Part shown: one piece after another, positions 32,336-42,886 of the stretch
How the letters are laid out: every line of letters begins with the position of its first letter
How positions within the stretch are numbered: position 1 is the stretch's first letter
Assembly (NCBI GenBank): GCA_009746045.1
Contig: RPFO01000310.1
Location: forward strand, 3,354,600-3,403,599
Direction: 5' to 3'
Source of the DNA: Mesostigma viride
Taxonomy: Eukaryota; Streptophyta; Mesostigmatophyceae; Mesostigmatales; Mesostigmataceae
DNA: 49,000 bases
Made by a program: the position numbers and the translations under genes
The notes under the pieces: model-generated
The model's input: only the letters and a program-made list of their open reading frames with translations
Told to the model about the DNA's origin: nothing
Databases searched by the model: none

Positions 32336-33181
32336 GAATGCCCAGAGCGCTCTCGCGCAGCCAGCGCCAAACAGAAGCGGTACGCAGACGCCACCGGTAC
32401 AGCCTCCTTAGGCGACAATCGCACCCTCGCCAGTGACCGCGCCAAGACAATCACGGCATGGCTTCTCACCGCCCTGGCCCCATGGGACGCTGTCGCTGCA
32501 TTGGAGATTCCGCGCACCGCCCAGCTTGGTTTGGAACTGACCATGCTGATTTCCTACCCGGCGGAACAGGAGACCGTCCTGTGCCCTCTCAATGAGGCAC
32601 AGGAACCATATCTTCCCAGATGGTCACCCACGGGGGCTGTCGTCAGACGCGGCCCCGCCATGCCGTTAGACATGTTTGCGAACGCCACCACGAGGCTGCG
32701 AGACATGGGCATGAGCGCGATCGTGACGGTAGACAGCACCACCACGTCCCTGCGTGCGCGGGCCATCGAGCCCACTGCTGCCATCAGATGGCACACCATC
32801 CAGATCATTATCCCCTGCACGACCACTCACAAGAAGGGTGACGCGCTGCCCCTTACCGGCTGCCGCTGGGCCCCGGTGCAACTGGCCAAAGCGCTGGCCG
32901 TGTCCGGCATCGACATCGACCGGTTCAGGTCCCTGACCCGCCCCTCGACGGGCGCGCCAACGCCTTCAGCCTCAGCCCCACCCACCAGCGACCACGCTCC
33001 CAGGGGCATGCGGGAAGCAGTCCAGGACTCGGACAGCCTGCCCACCGACCTCGACCTCACTGATGCGGAACTCGGCACCTCTGCGACAGTGGGCGCGGCA
33101 TCAAAAGGCAAGCGCCCTCACCCCGACGCCAGCCAGGTACGCATGCTCCTGCCCTTGTCCCCCCTCTTCCCTATATCATAG
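32336..33181 (+). pseudogene. LINE ORF1, 5'-truncated
   Basis: Open from the insertion edge to a stop at 33181, about 280 codons; the first in-frame ATG is near 32543. Visible segments: ITAWLLTALAPWDAVAALEI, PLDMFANATTRLRDMGMSAI, DSTTTSLRARAIEP, CRWAPVQLAKALAVSGIDID, then a Pro/Ser/Asp-rich tail. The middle resembles the domain found before zinc knuckles in plant LINE ORF1 proteins, but no CCHC knuckle is present. ORF2 starts 2 bp after its stop, suggesting coupled translation. Confidence 0.6.
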
Positions 33182-33183
33182 CC

Positions 33184-36100
33184 ATGAGCCAGCTCACACT
33201 AGTAACGTGGAATGTCAGGGGGCTGAACACATACGGAACAAACACAGCAGGGCAGGGACAACGTATACCCCGCACCCGAGAGTTAGCGAATGCGTTGCAC
33301 AACTTGCTCGAGCGTTACGTGGGCCCCTCGCACGAAATTTGGATAGGACTGCAGGAACATAAAATCCAAGAAGCTGCCACACGCACAGCCCTTAGAGCTG
33401 CTAGAGCACTTGCACCTAGGACAGTTCACCGTTGGGCATGGGCACGCGGTACACAAGGGGGCACTGCCCTCATTCAATACCGTAAACCTCCCAACCCCAC
33501 GCTGACATGCCAGGACTGGGCTATAGTTACCGACACAGCGGAGGCTAGATGGCAGGGCCGTTGGACGCGGCAGTCTATTACATGGGCAGGAAATAAGGGA
33601 TACATTATTAGTGTATATGCCCCAACCGAGCCAACGGATCAAGCCTCATTCTACCCTTCCCTTTTCAAAATGGCCGCTGACCTTATCTCACAGGGTTTCG
33701 AAATTGTGCTGATGGGCGATTTCAATATAGACCTGGATGAACACCCCCCTATACGCACAGCGGCCTTCAGCAAACAGATCATGGACCTGAACTTACAGGA
33801 TGTCATCCGCTCACGAGACCACGGGCCCACTTGGCTGGCCACACGTTTAAATGTACGCACTACTCGTCGTCTTGATAAAATCTACATCACACCCGCATGG
33901 GCGGACCTAGTTTGCTACGCATCGGTCGACCGTTCTGTTAATTTTTCGGATCACTACCCACTCATCGTTACCCTTGCCCATCACACCAACTCCGCCCGGG
34001 GCCCCGGCATTCCCCGCTTAAACAAACAACTACTCGCGGACGATAAGTACTACTTTGAGATCATGACACGCTGGCAGTCGTGGAGAGCCAGCAAGGGTAG
34101 CTACACCGACTGCTGCAGCTGGATGCAGGAGGGCCTAGCTAACATTCTAGAATTTTCCCAACTGTATTCACAAAATATCCGCCGCCAGAAAGGACAGGAC
34201 TATCGGTACTACCAACGCATAGTGAATAAACTCCAAGCGAAGCCTACCCTGTATCAATCGGAACTAACAAAACTTCAAAGAGCTCAGACCGAACTCGACA
34301 AACTACGTTTCGAGCGTCACACATTAGCACTAGACTCAGAAAATCTGTGGTGGCACCAGGTAGGAGAAAGAATGACCAAAGAGTTCTTTGCTCTGATTCC
34401 TACCCCTAAAGCTCACTCCTCTATCACGGAAATCCAAGACGAACACGGCAGCCACCGAGACATCACCTCCATACTACAGAGTGGTCACCGCTACTACTCA
34501 ACTCTCTTTCTAAACGAACCCCATCCTGATTCATCTGCCGCCATGCAAAAAATCCTACATGCCATTCCCCGTCGCCTTACACCAGCTCAACAGCAGGAAC
34601 TCGATCAAATCCCCTCCATGGAAGAGGCCACCACAGCTATGGAACACATCAAAACCGGTAGCGCCCCGGGGTCGACGGTCTGCCTATTGAATTCTGGAAA
34701 ACGTTCTGGTCCCTTCTACACATAGATTTTTACGAATGTATTCTTGAAATTTGGCGGCACGGTAAGGTGAGCGGCAGATGGGCTGAATCTGCGCTTATCT
34801 TACTGTACAAAAAAGGAGACAAGACTCTATGGAAAAACTACCGCCCAATCCGTCTCCTTACGGTAGCGTACAAAATCATCAGTAAAATAATCCAACGACG
34901 CTTATACACCGTCCTAGACTTCCTCATTGGTCCGGAGCAAGTGGGCTTTAGGGCCAATCTCCACATCAACGACAGCATTACCCTCATCATGGACATTGTG
35001 GAAAAAGCCTGGCGCGACGATATAGAGGGTTTCATATTGTTCTGGGATTTTGAAAAAGCCTTTGACCGTATGTGCTGGGAATACCTAGAACACATTCTAA
35101 CCGCACTAGGATTTGGCCCACAACTCATGACCGTCATTATGGGTATGATCAAATCCCTGGCTTGGTATTTACTAATAGACGGACACAAGTCAGCGACCGG
35201 CGCTAGCTCACGATCGCTACCACAAGGAGATTGCATGTCCCCTATTCTATTTCTCCTGGCCCACGCAGGACTCTACTGGCTACACCAGAACGATCCTCGC
35301 ATTCGGGGCTTCCCGACAGGTAACGGTAAAGGTATATTCCAAACGGCTTATGTGGATGACACAACAAATGTTTGTATCTCTCTGCCTGAAGTGCATGCTG
35401 TCATGGATAATATCACTACCTATTCTGTTGCCACACAACAACGATGCAATGTGCTCAAGTCCACGGGACTGCATATCGGCAAAACCAACACCCTACGCTA
35501 CGCCCTCCCCAACCTGGCTGTGACCTGGGTCAAGCCGGGGGATCACCACCTTTTGCACAATTGTCCCATCGGCTGCACACCCGAGGGACGCTTGGCTGAA
35601 CAACGTTCTTTCATGTATGATGAAACCAACCACGTGGGCAAGCTTGCAGGTGTCCTCCTTACCGCAGGGCGCTGGGGGGCCGTCCACCGCATGAGCCTAC
35701 GAGGGCGAACCCTGATCGTCAACCAACTGTTGTTCTCTAAGGTCTTGTATTATTGCCAAGCACACCCACCCAATGATGCCACCACACAGCTCATCCAACG
35801 CCTTGGCAGCAATTTTGTCTGGAAACAGAAAGGCTTAATCTCCCACACGGTCCACGGATGGATCAGCAGAGAGATGTCCTTCATGTCATGGGTGCACGGG
35901 GGCCTCGGGCTCCACAACATACAATGGCGTCTGTGGTCGCTGTATGCTAAACAAGTGATATCCGCTTTTATGGGAGTTAACACACACCCTGGCTGCATGC
36001 TTGCACGTGAAACGCTAGCCTCTCTTTCCACCCATGCTAGTGGCACCTCGTGGCAACTGGGGGCGGGCATACTGGGCAGCACCCTTATTTCGTACAAAGG

Positions 36101-37589
36101 ACTCCCATGGTACTGGCAGCGCATATGGACAGGTTACAATAAGCTCAAGCCGGGTCGCCTAGTCTTTCCTACTACTAGGGAGGAGGTGGCACGGCAGCCA
36201 CTCTTTTTTAATGACTTAATCACAGACGCTACTAACAAGCCCCTCGGCACTCTCCACGGACACAACCCGTATGATGGCCTTCTGCGCGCGTCACCGCCGA
36301 TTGTCAGGGTGCTGGACCTCTACCTGGGGCACGGCGCTGCGTATCGACGGCTCAGCTACGACGAGGTCAGCACTTGGGTCTCCCACATGCCCTCCCTGCA
36401 AGCGTGGCAAACTCTTATAAGTGCGATACCAGCTGCGTGGCATGCATTGATGACTGCCCCACGCAAGCCAATTATAACCGGCGACTGGGTTAGCTTCTAC
36501 GCCGACGGAGTCACGCCTGCGTGCAAGGGTTTAGTCGTGACGGTTCTGCCACATGAGGGGCTCCAACTACAGCTGCTGGACGCTATTTCTGGCCACAATG
36601 GGTGTCTGTATCAACTATCCACCTTATATGCGTACACGCCAGCTTCCCAGTGTCACCGCATACGCGTAGTCCCATGGTCTGTGCCAAGATCTTGCATGAT
36701 CCAGCCGGACCCATTATCCCCGGTTGAGAGCATTACATGGCTACACGTGGGCAACACACGGCTCGATCTACTACATCTGGACCCGGTTGAATTTGGATGG
36801 GTCTTAACCAAGGGGGACATCAGAACCAGCAAATGTATCTTTGAGTACACCGCAGATTGGGGTTATGATATCTTGTTGCATACGTACCATCAGCCCCATC
36901 CGGGCCGAGCCCGCTGGGGAATACATTGGCCGGGCTACACTTGGGTTAAGATGATTACCCTGGCGGTAGACCACCCTCTCGTGGACCGCAGGGCCACTGA
37001 TGTACAACACCTTTTGATGCATAGGGCGATAGGGGTCTGTGCTACGCTCCACGAGCGTTTTGGTCATGATGCATCATGCCTGTGCACGCACCCTAGTGAA
37101 ACCATTGAGCACAGGTTTCTTTATTGTAATCTCCCTGGGGTTTGGACGTGGCTCATTAACATCTGGGCCGCATGGACGGCATCGCCACCCACTCTCCCAA
37201 TCAGCGTGCGTACCATCATTTTCGGTATTGCTGGCACACCAGGGACCGAGCTTTCAGTTTCCCAAGCAGAATGGATATGGCTACGCACTACTATGCTATA
37301 CGCGATATGGACCATACGCAACGAGACCGTCTTTAAGGTCCGCGAGGAGTATACCCGCGGCGGCGTAGTCCGGCGCTTTATATACCTATGGAATGCGGCT
37401 ATGCGCCGCTACTGGCTGTTAGCTCAGGAACAACACAGGGTGTGGGACCCAGGGCCCAATAACGACAAGCCCAGCCCGCTCCAGCTTTTTCATGATCTAC
37501 TGGGCCGTAATCAGGTATTCACCAGTATGCCTCATGGCGACATTACTCAGGTCCAATGGCTTCCCTGGTCTAATAACGCGCCCTATTAG
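33184..37589 (+). pseudogene. LINE ORF2: AP-type endonuclease, reverse transcriptase, C-terminal zinc motif (one frameshift)
   Basis: Starts ATG 33184 (MSQLTLVTWNVRGLNT). The endonuclease is complete: LQEHKIQ, VLMGDFNIDLD, SDHYPLIV. The RT follows: ALILLYKKGDKTLWKNYRPI, FILFWDFEKAFDRM, SLPQGDCMSPILFLL and QTAYVDDTTNVC; the catalytic box is YVDD rather than the usual Y/FADD. Near the C-terminus DASCLCTHPSETIEHRFLYC has the CxC...H...C spacing of the zf-RVT type. At about 34671 one base is missing in a run of G (frame passes from TGSAPG to DGLPIEFW), giving open frames of 513 and 940 codons; otherwise I see no lesion over about 1,468 codons. Nicks DNA and primes reverse transcription at the insertion site. 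Confidence 0.9.
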
Positions 37590-37796
37590 CCTTTCACCTG
37601 TCACCGCCACACGTGTGTGTGCCCACCTTCATTAGGATTCGCTGATACTCATTTCCCCTCTCACCTCTTTGGTCCATAATTGGCTAATAAAATATACCCA
37701 TTTCCCCGAAAAGATTCATCATCCAGAAGGTGATAAGGTGTGCCAGCAACGTCGTGGTCGTCTGGCACCTCTATCGTAGCATATCGACATTCAGGC

Positions 37797-38327
37797 ATGG
37801 CTGACACGAATGAGGAGTCAATGGAACACGATGATGATGTGCGGCCCGATGAAGAAGAGGCCACATCCGAAACTGTCTGGACATACATTAGCAAAGAGCG
37901 CATCCTCAAGAATGGGCAGCAGACAAAAAACTACTACGTGGATGATGGAGTACTCCGTTACAGGCTGCTGGTCGAGCAGGCGGAGAAGGAAAGCAATACC
38001 AGGAAGAGGAAGGCGACTAGTGACGCCAAGAAGCAGGCTGATGTGCGGGCGGCACTTAAAGGCAGGCTTGCAGACGTTGTAGAAACCGACGCCTCTAACT
38101 GGGTGTCCGCTCATGCCAGCAACACCTGGGGGCGCGCTGCTGGGGCGGCTGGGCCAAGCGGATCATCAAAGGGCCAATCCACCGACGGTAATTTGCCCGC
38201 ACCTTATGGGCTCAGCAAAGAGCAGCTGGACGAGGAGCTGTGCAATTCATTTGCGCCTTTCAATGCCATCGACGCCCTTCAATGTCATCGACACCTTGGG
38301 GCAATGTATAGTGCATGCATATCTTGA
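37797..38327 (+). CDS. Open frame in hAT 2, function unknown
   Basis: 176 residues from ATG 37797 (MADTNEESMEHDDDVRPDEE). Acidic start, then ETVWTYISKERILKNGQQTK, a basic helical part (KESNTRKRKATSDAKKQADV) and a Gly/Ser/Ala-rich part. Position just inside a hAT end suggests a transposase N-terminus, but I see no BED zinc finger and no dimerisation domain; it could be only a first exon. Confidence 0.35.
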   Translation: MADTNEESMEHDDDVRPDEEEATSETVWTYISKERILKNGQQTKNYYVDDGVLRYRLLVEQAEKESNTRKRKATSDAKKQADVRAALKGRLADVVETDASNWVSAHASNTWGRAAGAAGPSGSSKGQSTDGNLPAPYGLSKEQLDEELCNSFAPFNAIDALQCHRHLGAMYSACIS

Positions 38328-38708
38328 GTTCTACAAATTCATTATCTATTATCTTTTCCAGTGAGTTGTGAATTGATACTGGTATTGATACTTAGTTGCA
38401 TGTTGTCTCGATTTTGAAGAGAAACTATCAAGTTAGACCGTTAGAAACTATGCTTGTATTTAGGTAGTGATGGCAATGCCAAGGTCATGCTATATATGTC
38501 AGGTATAGGCAAAAGGTATGGCAAAAACACCAGCAGACCATGCTTGATTGCTCAGAATGTTGAAAACCCCTCAAAAGCCTGCCAAAAAAGGGGTTTTCAA
38601 CAGTTAGCGTACGATCAGCGTATAATACATTATACACCGCGTATTATACATTATACACCTGGGGCCGCGTACGACGCGTATCGCGTATGGCCAATCACTG
38701 CTATAATG

Positions 38709-38820
38709 GGACCTCCATGGGGCATGGATGTTGCCATGAATTTAGCCATGCTAAGCCCGGCTATGCAGAGAGATGCTCTCTGTTGAGAAATGAAATTAAA
38801 TTAAATTAAATTATAACATG
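38709..38820 (+). mobile_element. Element A, 3' end with stem-loop and AT-repeat tail
   Basis: Continuation after hAT 2. Ends with the hairpin AGAGAGATGCTCTCT followed by (AAATT)n at 38791-38813. The tail is shared with that of the minus-strand LINE fragment that follows. Confidence 0.55.
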
Positions 38821-39210
38821 TCTCCGTGGGAGATCATGTAGCACATATTCCAGGTTGGATGGGTGGTGTGGAGGAAGCCGCGTAATCGAACGAACCTAAC
38901 TCTAAGCTATATCTAGTCTAGAAAAGCCTATCTACGCTACTCATCAAAACGGCTCCTCCTCTTGGGGGGAGGCGGCTTGCCCACAGGGGCTGGCGTGTGA
39001 GCCTTGACAATCTTCTGCCACCGCTTCTTGTCCTGCATGGCAGTCCAGAGAAGGGAGAGAGAGGGGATGCGGTACTCAAACTGGGCTGGGACCACTAGGT
39101 CGTCCAGCAACATCTGGGTATAGGTCATGGCATGTTTCCCTACCCTTTTAGGGATGTTCTTGGGGCCAGGCCAGGTCAAAATATGTTGAGAAGCCATGCC
39201 CTAGCTCTTG
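38791..39210 (-). mobile_element. Element D1: 3' end of a LINE, ORF2 C-terminus
   Basis: Minus-strand frame 39197-38937 ends TYTQMLLDDLVVPAQFEYRI, then DKKRWQKIVKAHTPAPVG and KRRSRFDE before the stop. The same ending occurs at 41.95-42.03 kb. Downstream is a short 3' UTR with GTGCTACATGATCTCCCACG / GGAGACATG and a (AATTT)n tail. A C-terminal ORF2 remnant is my best reading; the domain itself is not diagnostic. Confidence 0.6.
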
Positions 39211-39455
39211 TATAGCCATGATGATCTTCCTCCCCCGTGCCGGGATCCCCTTAGTTGGGTTGAACCCGCGACAGCATGGTGGTGCCGGTGCCCGCCGGCC
39301 AGCCCTTGAGGCACCTAGAGCAAGTGTTGCTTACATTCCACTCTTGCAGGAAGTAGCCCAGTCTCACTGAATGTATTAAAAGCCATATGCCCCTTCTCCG
39401 GGATATGTGCTACATGTACTCCCAACGGAGTTATGTTTCTAATTAATTAATTAAT
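39211..39455 (+). mobile_element. Element E: 3' end of a non-LTR element
   Basis: Ends with GTGCTACATGTACTCCCAAC GGAGTTATG then (AATT)n at 39441-39456. GGTTGAACCCGCGAC near 39258 resembles a pol III B box, so a tRNA-derived SINE is possible, but no A box is clear. Confidence 0.5.
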
Positions 39456-39480
39456 TGCGCACGGGAACTACACAAGCTCC

Positions 39481-40650
39481 GTGGGCCCGATGGGCCCATC
39501 CCCGCCGACAAGGTGCATGGAGGGGTTCCTCGCCCTTCCAGAATTCAACCATCGCCTCGCCATCATCTTTAGCTTCTTCAAGCTCACTGAACGCGACCTC
39601 GTCGCTCGGCTCCGCAACCTCCCGCCAGCCCGGCCTGCGCACTATGCAGCCGGCAGCCACACCGGCTCCCTCCCTCGAGCGGCCGCAATGATGACATCCG
39701 AGCAGTGCTGGAGGAGCACGTGACCTGGCCGCTGGCCGAGAAGATGACATTGATGACCACAGCGCTCCAGGTCACAACACGGTGGAGGCCAAGGTCTCCA
39801 ATACGGCCGGAAACCAAGGTCGCACACAAGCTACAACCTCAGCTCACGGTGCTCACTGCAGACCACGGCGCAGGCATCTGAGGCGCATGCTGTGCACGTA
39901 CACTCCTCTCCCGCCTCAACCAGGCCGGTGGAGGGGAAGTGCAGCGTGCTCATGAAGAAACTTGAAGCCACTATCACCGCCCACACCGAGGCGGTAGGTC
40001 CCAAAGATATAGCGGAGCAGACGGCCACCATCGCATCCCAGCCACCCCGGCAGGATGCTGGCGACCTCCCGCCGCTCTCCTATGCGGACCTGCTGCGGTC
40101 AGCTGGCGACCGCGCCTCAACCACCGACGCCATCGCCACGAAGCTCCAGGAGCAGGTGGACCACCGCCAGGCCAACCAACGGGAGGCCACCGACTTCGCT
40201 CGCCGCGAGTGCCGAGTGGTGCTGCGTCGTTTCCCCCAGAAGCCAGGTGAGACATCAACTCCTCGCCGACGAGCTCAAGGACCATCTCCTTACCCTCATG
40301 GGCCTGGTAGGTGAGGTAGAACTGCATGCGTGGGTGCCACCGCCTTCCCCACTCATGCACGGGACAAGGCTAGGCCGGCGGAGCCCGAGGTCCCCCACCA
40401 GTCCTTTTCACCTTCCCCTCCCGTGATCGGACAAGTGGCGGTTCCTCTCTCGTCACAAGAGGTTGCACAAGTCACCACACCTGCATGCACGCTGCTGGAC
40501 GACGACCTGACCCCCGCTCAGCAGCAGCAGCGACGCGACCTGTGGCCGGAATACCTCCACCACAAGCAGGACCCCCAGAAGCCCAAGGTGTACTGGAGGG
40601 GCGGGGACCTGATGATCAACCACAAGATGTGGACGCCCCCTGCGGGCTAG
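39481..40650 (+). pseudogene. ORF1 of element B2
   Basis: Frameshifted. Pieces: PEFNHRLAIIFSFFKLTERD; then from about 39892 MKKLEATITAHTEAV, LPPLSYADLLRSA (a short motif often seen in LINE ORF1), LQEQVDHRQANQREATDFAR (coiled-coil end), RRECRVVLRRFPQKPGETST (RRM start); then LLTLMGLVGEVELHAWV and, after another shift, LTPAQQQQRRDLWPEYLHHK and KPKVYWRGGDLMINHKMW with a stop at 40650. The order coiled coil, RRM-like fold, C-terminal domain is that of L1-type ORF1 proteins, which bind the element's RNA. Confidence 0.7.
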
Positions 40651-40851
40651 TGGAATAGCTTGCGTAATAGCCCTAGCTTGTATCCATTGGTAGTCACGTA
40701 CTGCCGCTATGGCAGCCATGCTTGAGAATGTTTGCCTAGCTAGCTGTGCCCACATACCTAGTCACGTGCACCGCTCGTGAACGCGCACGGTACACCCCAG
40801 CCATAGCCTTAGCCTAGTCCTTGCACAGCCATGCTACGTCCGCTGGTTCTC

Positions 40852-41297
40852 AAGGAGACAACCAGCGCAGGCCAGAAATCGGGAGAATCCGGACCATGGT
40901 AGCTCGAGCCTGCCGTTATCTTGTCCGCGTGTTCGAGTCGTTAAGGATGATGAATATCAAAGAGACAACCAGCGCAGGCCAGAAGTCGGGAGAATCCGGA
41001 CCATGGTAGCTCGAGCCTGCCGTTATCTTTTCCGCGTTTTCGAGTCGTTCAGGATGATGAAGATGAATGGTGATGGAAATGTGTATCCTTGTGCATTGAA
41101 ATTATGGCTGGCTTACGTGTGGAGCGACTAGATGACCTAGACGGTGGGGCCGGAAACAGCATGCTTGATCAGGGCGTGTGTTTCTAGCCTAACTGGCCGG
41201 GAGTGTCTAGTGGTGAGCACCATTGCTGCGATCGCTCTCCCACCATTTACGAGGAAATACCCGCAAATGGGAAACCACTAAAAAGGTCTAGCTAGTC
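40852..41297 (-). mobile_element. Two tandem 5'-truncated Penelope 3' ends
   Basis: On the minus strand a copy of about 340 bp (41297-40957) is followed head-to-tail by one of about 105 bp (40956-40852). Both end in GGTTGTCTC(T/C)TTGA. Homologous to 14117-14460. Inserted in the 3' UTR of element B2, splitting AGCCATGCTACGTCC (duplicated at both edges: 40828-40842 and 41299-41313). Confidence 0.85.
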
Positions 41298-41563
41298 AGC
41301 CATGCTACGTCCTGGTTATGCCCAGATTACTTGCCCATGCACGCTCTTTGTTATGACATGCTCACATGGGTCTTATTGCACCCATAGATCTATCCTGCCG
41401 GATCCGCGTGTCCGATTGCAGCTGTGGCATGCCTTTGGCATGAAGCTAGGAGAAAGGGGGTCTTTGCCCTCGATCTCTCCTGTTGTGCACACACAGGGAT
41501 TAAAAGCACTTCGGTGCTCCGTGACTCCCGGCCCAACGGGAGCACGAGTTTAATAAATTATTT

Positions 41564-41844
41564 GTCGTATAGCATGGTTTCTTGGGCTCTGGCGAGGCGC
41601 TTGGCGATGGGTTTGCTGGCGGTGGGTTGGCGGGCCCAGACGACTGGGAAAGTACGATGGCGAGTGCATGGGATGGGATGGGAGCGGGAAAGCTTCTTTT
41701 CCAAACCTCGTTTTGCTATTGGGGTCGTCATAGCTGCTTGTCACCGTCGTAACTTTGTCGATACTGCGTTTCAGCCGTAACCGATTATACTGGTGAGTGC
41801 GTCTTAAAAAGGCGCATCGAATGCAAGTGATCTGACCGAATTTG
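41564..41844. other. Unassigned repeat-derived sequence
   Basis: Open on the minus strand for about 100 codons (QSPRNHA..., SHPMHSPSYFPSRLGPP) without a recognisable domain. Lies between two LINE 3' ends and is probably a further element fragment. Confidence 0.3.
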
Positions 41845-42150
41845 GGGCTCGGACGCAAAAGATCTGAGCTCCACCGTCAGCCATACTCGTCGCCTACGTG
41901 GGGCTCTCTCTTCCGTGTGTGGGCACACTGGAGAACAAGAAGAGGTGGAAGACGATTGTCCAGGCCCACACGCCAGCCCCTGTGGGCAATGCCCCCTCCC
42001 CCAGGAGGAAGGGGCGCTTTGCTGAGTAGAGTGCTTAGGATTTTCTAGATTAGCTTAGAGTTAGCTTAGGTCGGTTCCGCGGCTTAGCCCACCTCCATCC
42101 ATCCAGCAAGGGAATACGTGCTACATGATCTCCCAACGGAGTCATGTTAT
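41845..42150 (+). mobile_element. Element D2: 3' end of a LINE
   Basis: Encodes LENKKRWKTIVQAHTPAPVG and RRKGRFAE then a stop near 42029, matching element D1. The 3' UTR ends GTGCTACATGATCTCCCAAC GGAGTCATGTTAT. The AT tail is replaced by a Penelope 3' terminus. Confidence 0.65.
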
Positions 42151-42151
42151 C

Positions 42152-42188
42152 TAGGAGACAACCAGCGCAGGCCAGAAATCGGAAGATC
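42152..42188 (-). mobile_element. Minimal Penelope 3' terminus (about 36 bp)
   Basis: GGAGACAACCAGCGCAGGCC followed by AGAAATCGG is the extreme 3' end of the Penelope element and nothing more. A TTATAATTTAATTT-type tail follows, probably the interrupted tail of element D2. Confidence 0.75.
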
Positions 42189-42886
42189 AAGTTATAATTT
42201 AATTTATTTTTTTTAATTACTGAGGCAACTAAAATTTGAAAGTTAAAATGATCAGGTATATCATTTCACTGAACACCACGACGTCAACATAAAATGTTAC
42301 CGCGCATTGCATGTACACTATGCTACATGACACTGCCTGTGACTGCCAACAATCCATATAAACGAGAAACCTATATATACATGCATAAGCTCTGCTAGTC
42401 TCTCGTATTTTTCACTGACTGCTGGGCCAGGCTGCATGCAGCACAAATACCCACCCATGCCATACCTCTCGCAAAAAAGTGTCCGCATTGCCCGCTAAAT
42501 AAGGAAACAAAACCCTGATGGGGTAAACGTGGCAACATGCACTTTCAAGAAAAAGCCGTACCCAGGAGAACATCAGTGCAGCAGCCTGGCCCATCCTGGC
42601 GCTCACCTCTCACCATGCAGGCGCTATCCATTTAGGAAGATAGAGTGAACACGCGGCCACTGCGGCCCCAATGCTGGGCGCCGCGAGGATACCTCAGTTG
42701 CAGGCTACACTGGCACAAATAAACCGGCACATGCCAATCACATGCACTTCCATGGCATATTTTTACGAGGTTACCGTGTGTGTGTGTACACGGCTAGCTC
42801 ATCGGCCGATCCAGGTCCGCTTTCAAACACGATGCCTCGACCCCAGACAACCTCACAATGGCCAGCTCAGCAACCCACGCACCGCT
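42189..42886. other. AT-rich spacer and APX 3' region
   Basis: Contains the 3' UTR and downstream sequence of the peroxidase gene on the minus strand. I see no clear AATAAA or TGTAA polyadenylation signal and no other gene. A (GT)n-type stretch lies at 42775-42790. Confidence 0.5.

Larger units (their letters stand above)
32334..37710 (+). mobile_element. L1-like LINE inserted in hAT 2
   Basis: Flanked by GATTCATCATCCA at 32321-32333 and 37713-37725 (13-bp TSD). Contains the end of ORF1, a full ORF2 and a short 3' UTR ending ...CCCCGAAAA with no AT-repeat tail, unlike the other non-LTR elements here. The 5' end lies inside ORF1, so it is probably 5'-truncated. Confidence 0.85.
32011..38700. 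mobile_element. hAT-type DNA transposon 2, carrying an L1-like LINE
   Basis: Termini CAGTGATTGGCCATACGC / GCGTATGGCCAATCACTG are 18-bp perfect inverted repeats. CTATAATG flanks both sides (32003-32010 and 38701-38708), an 8-bp TSD. Inside the ends are ATACGCCGTATTATACG and CGTATTATACATTATACACC arrays related to those of hAT 1, so both belong to related families. Of the 6.69 kb, 5.4 kb is a nested LINE; what remains is about 1.3 kb, with one open frame at its right side. Confidence 0.9.
39457..41563 (+). mobile_element. Element B2: ORF1-only non-LTR element, longer copy
   Basis: Contains a decayed ORF1 (39481-40650) followed directly by a 3' UTR of about 450 bp (excluding an insert) that matches element B1, with the hairpin GTGCTCC...GGGAGCAC and an AT tail at 41550-41563. 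A tandem Penelope 3' fragment interrupts the UTR at 40852-41297. No ORF2 between ORF1 and the UTR. Confidence 0.75.

Noticed and set aside
39250-39272. tRNA gene or SINE head
   Set aside because: GGTTGAACCCG resembles a B box, but no cloverleaf or A box could be drawn.
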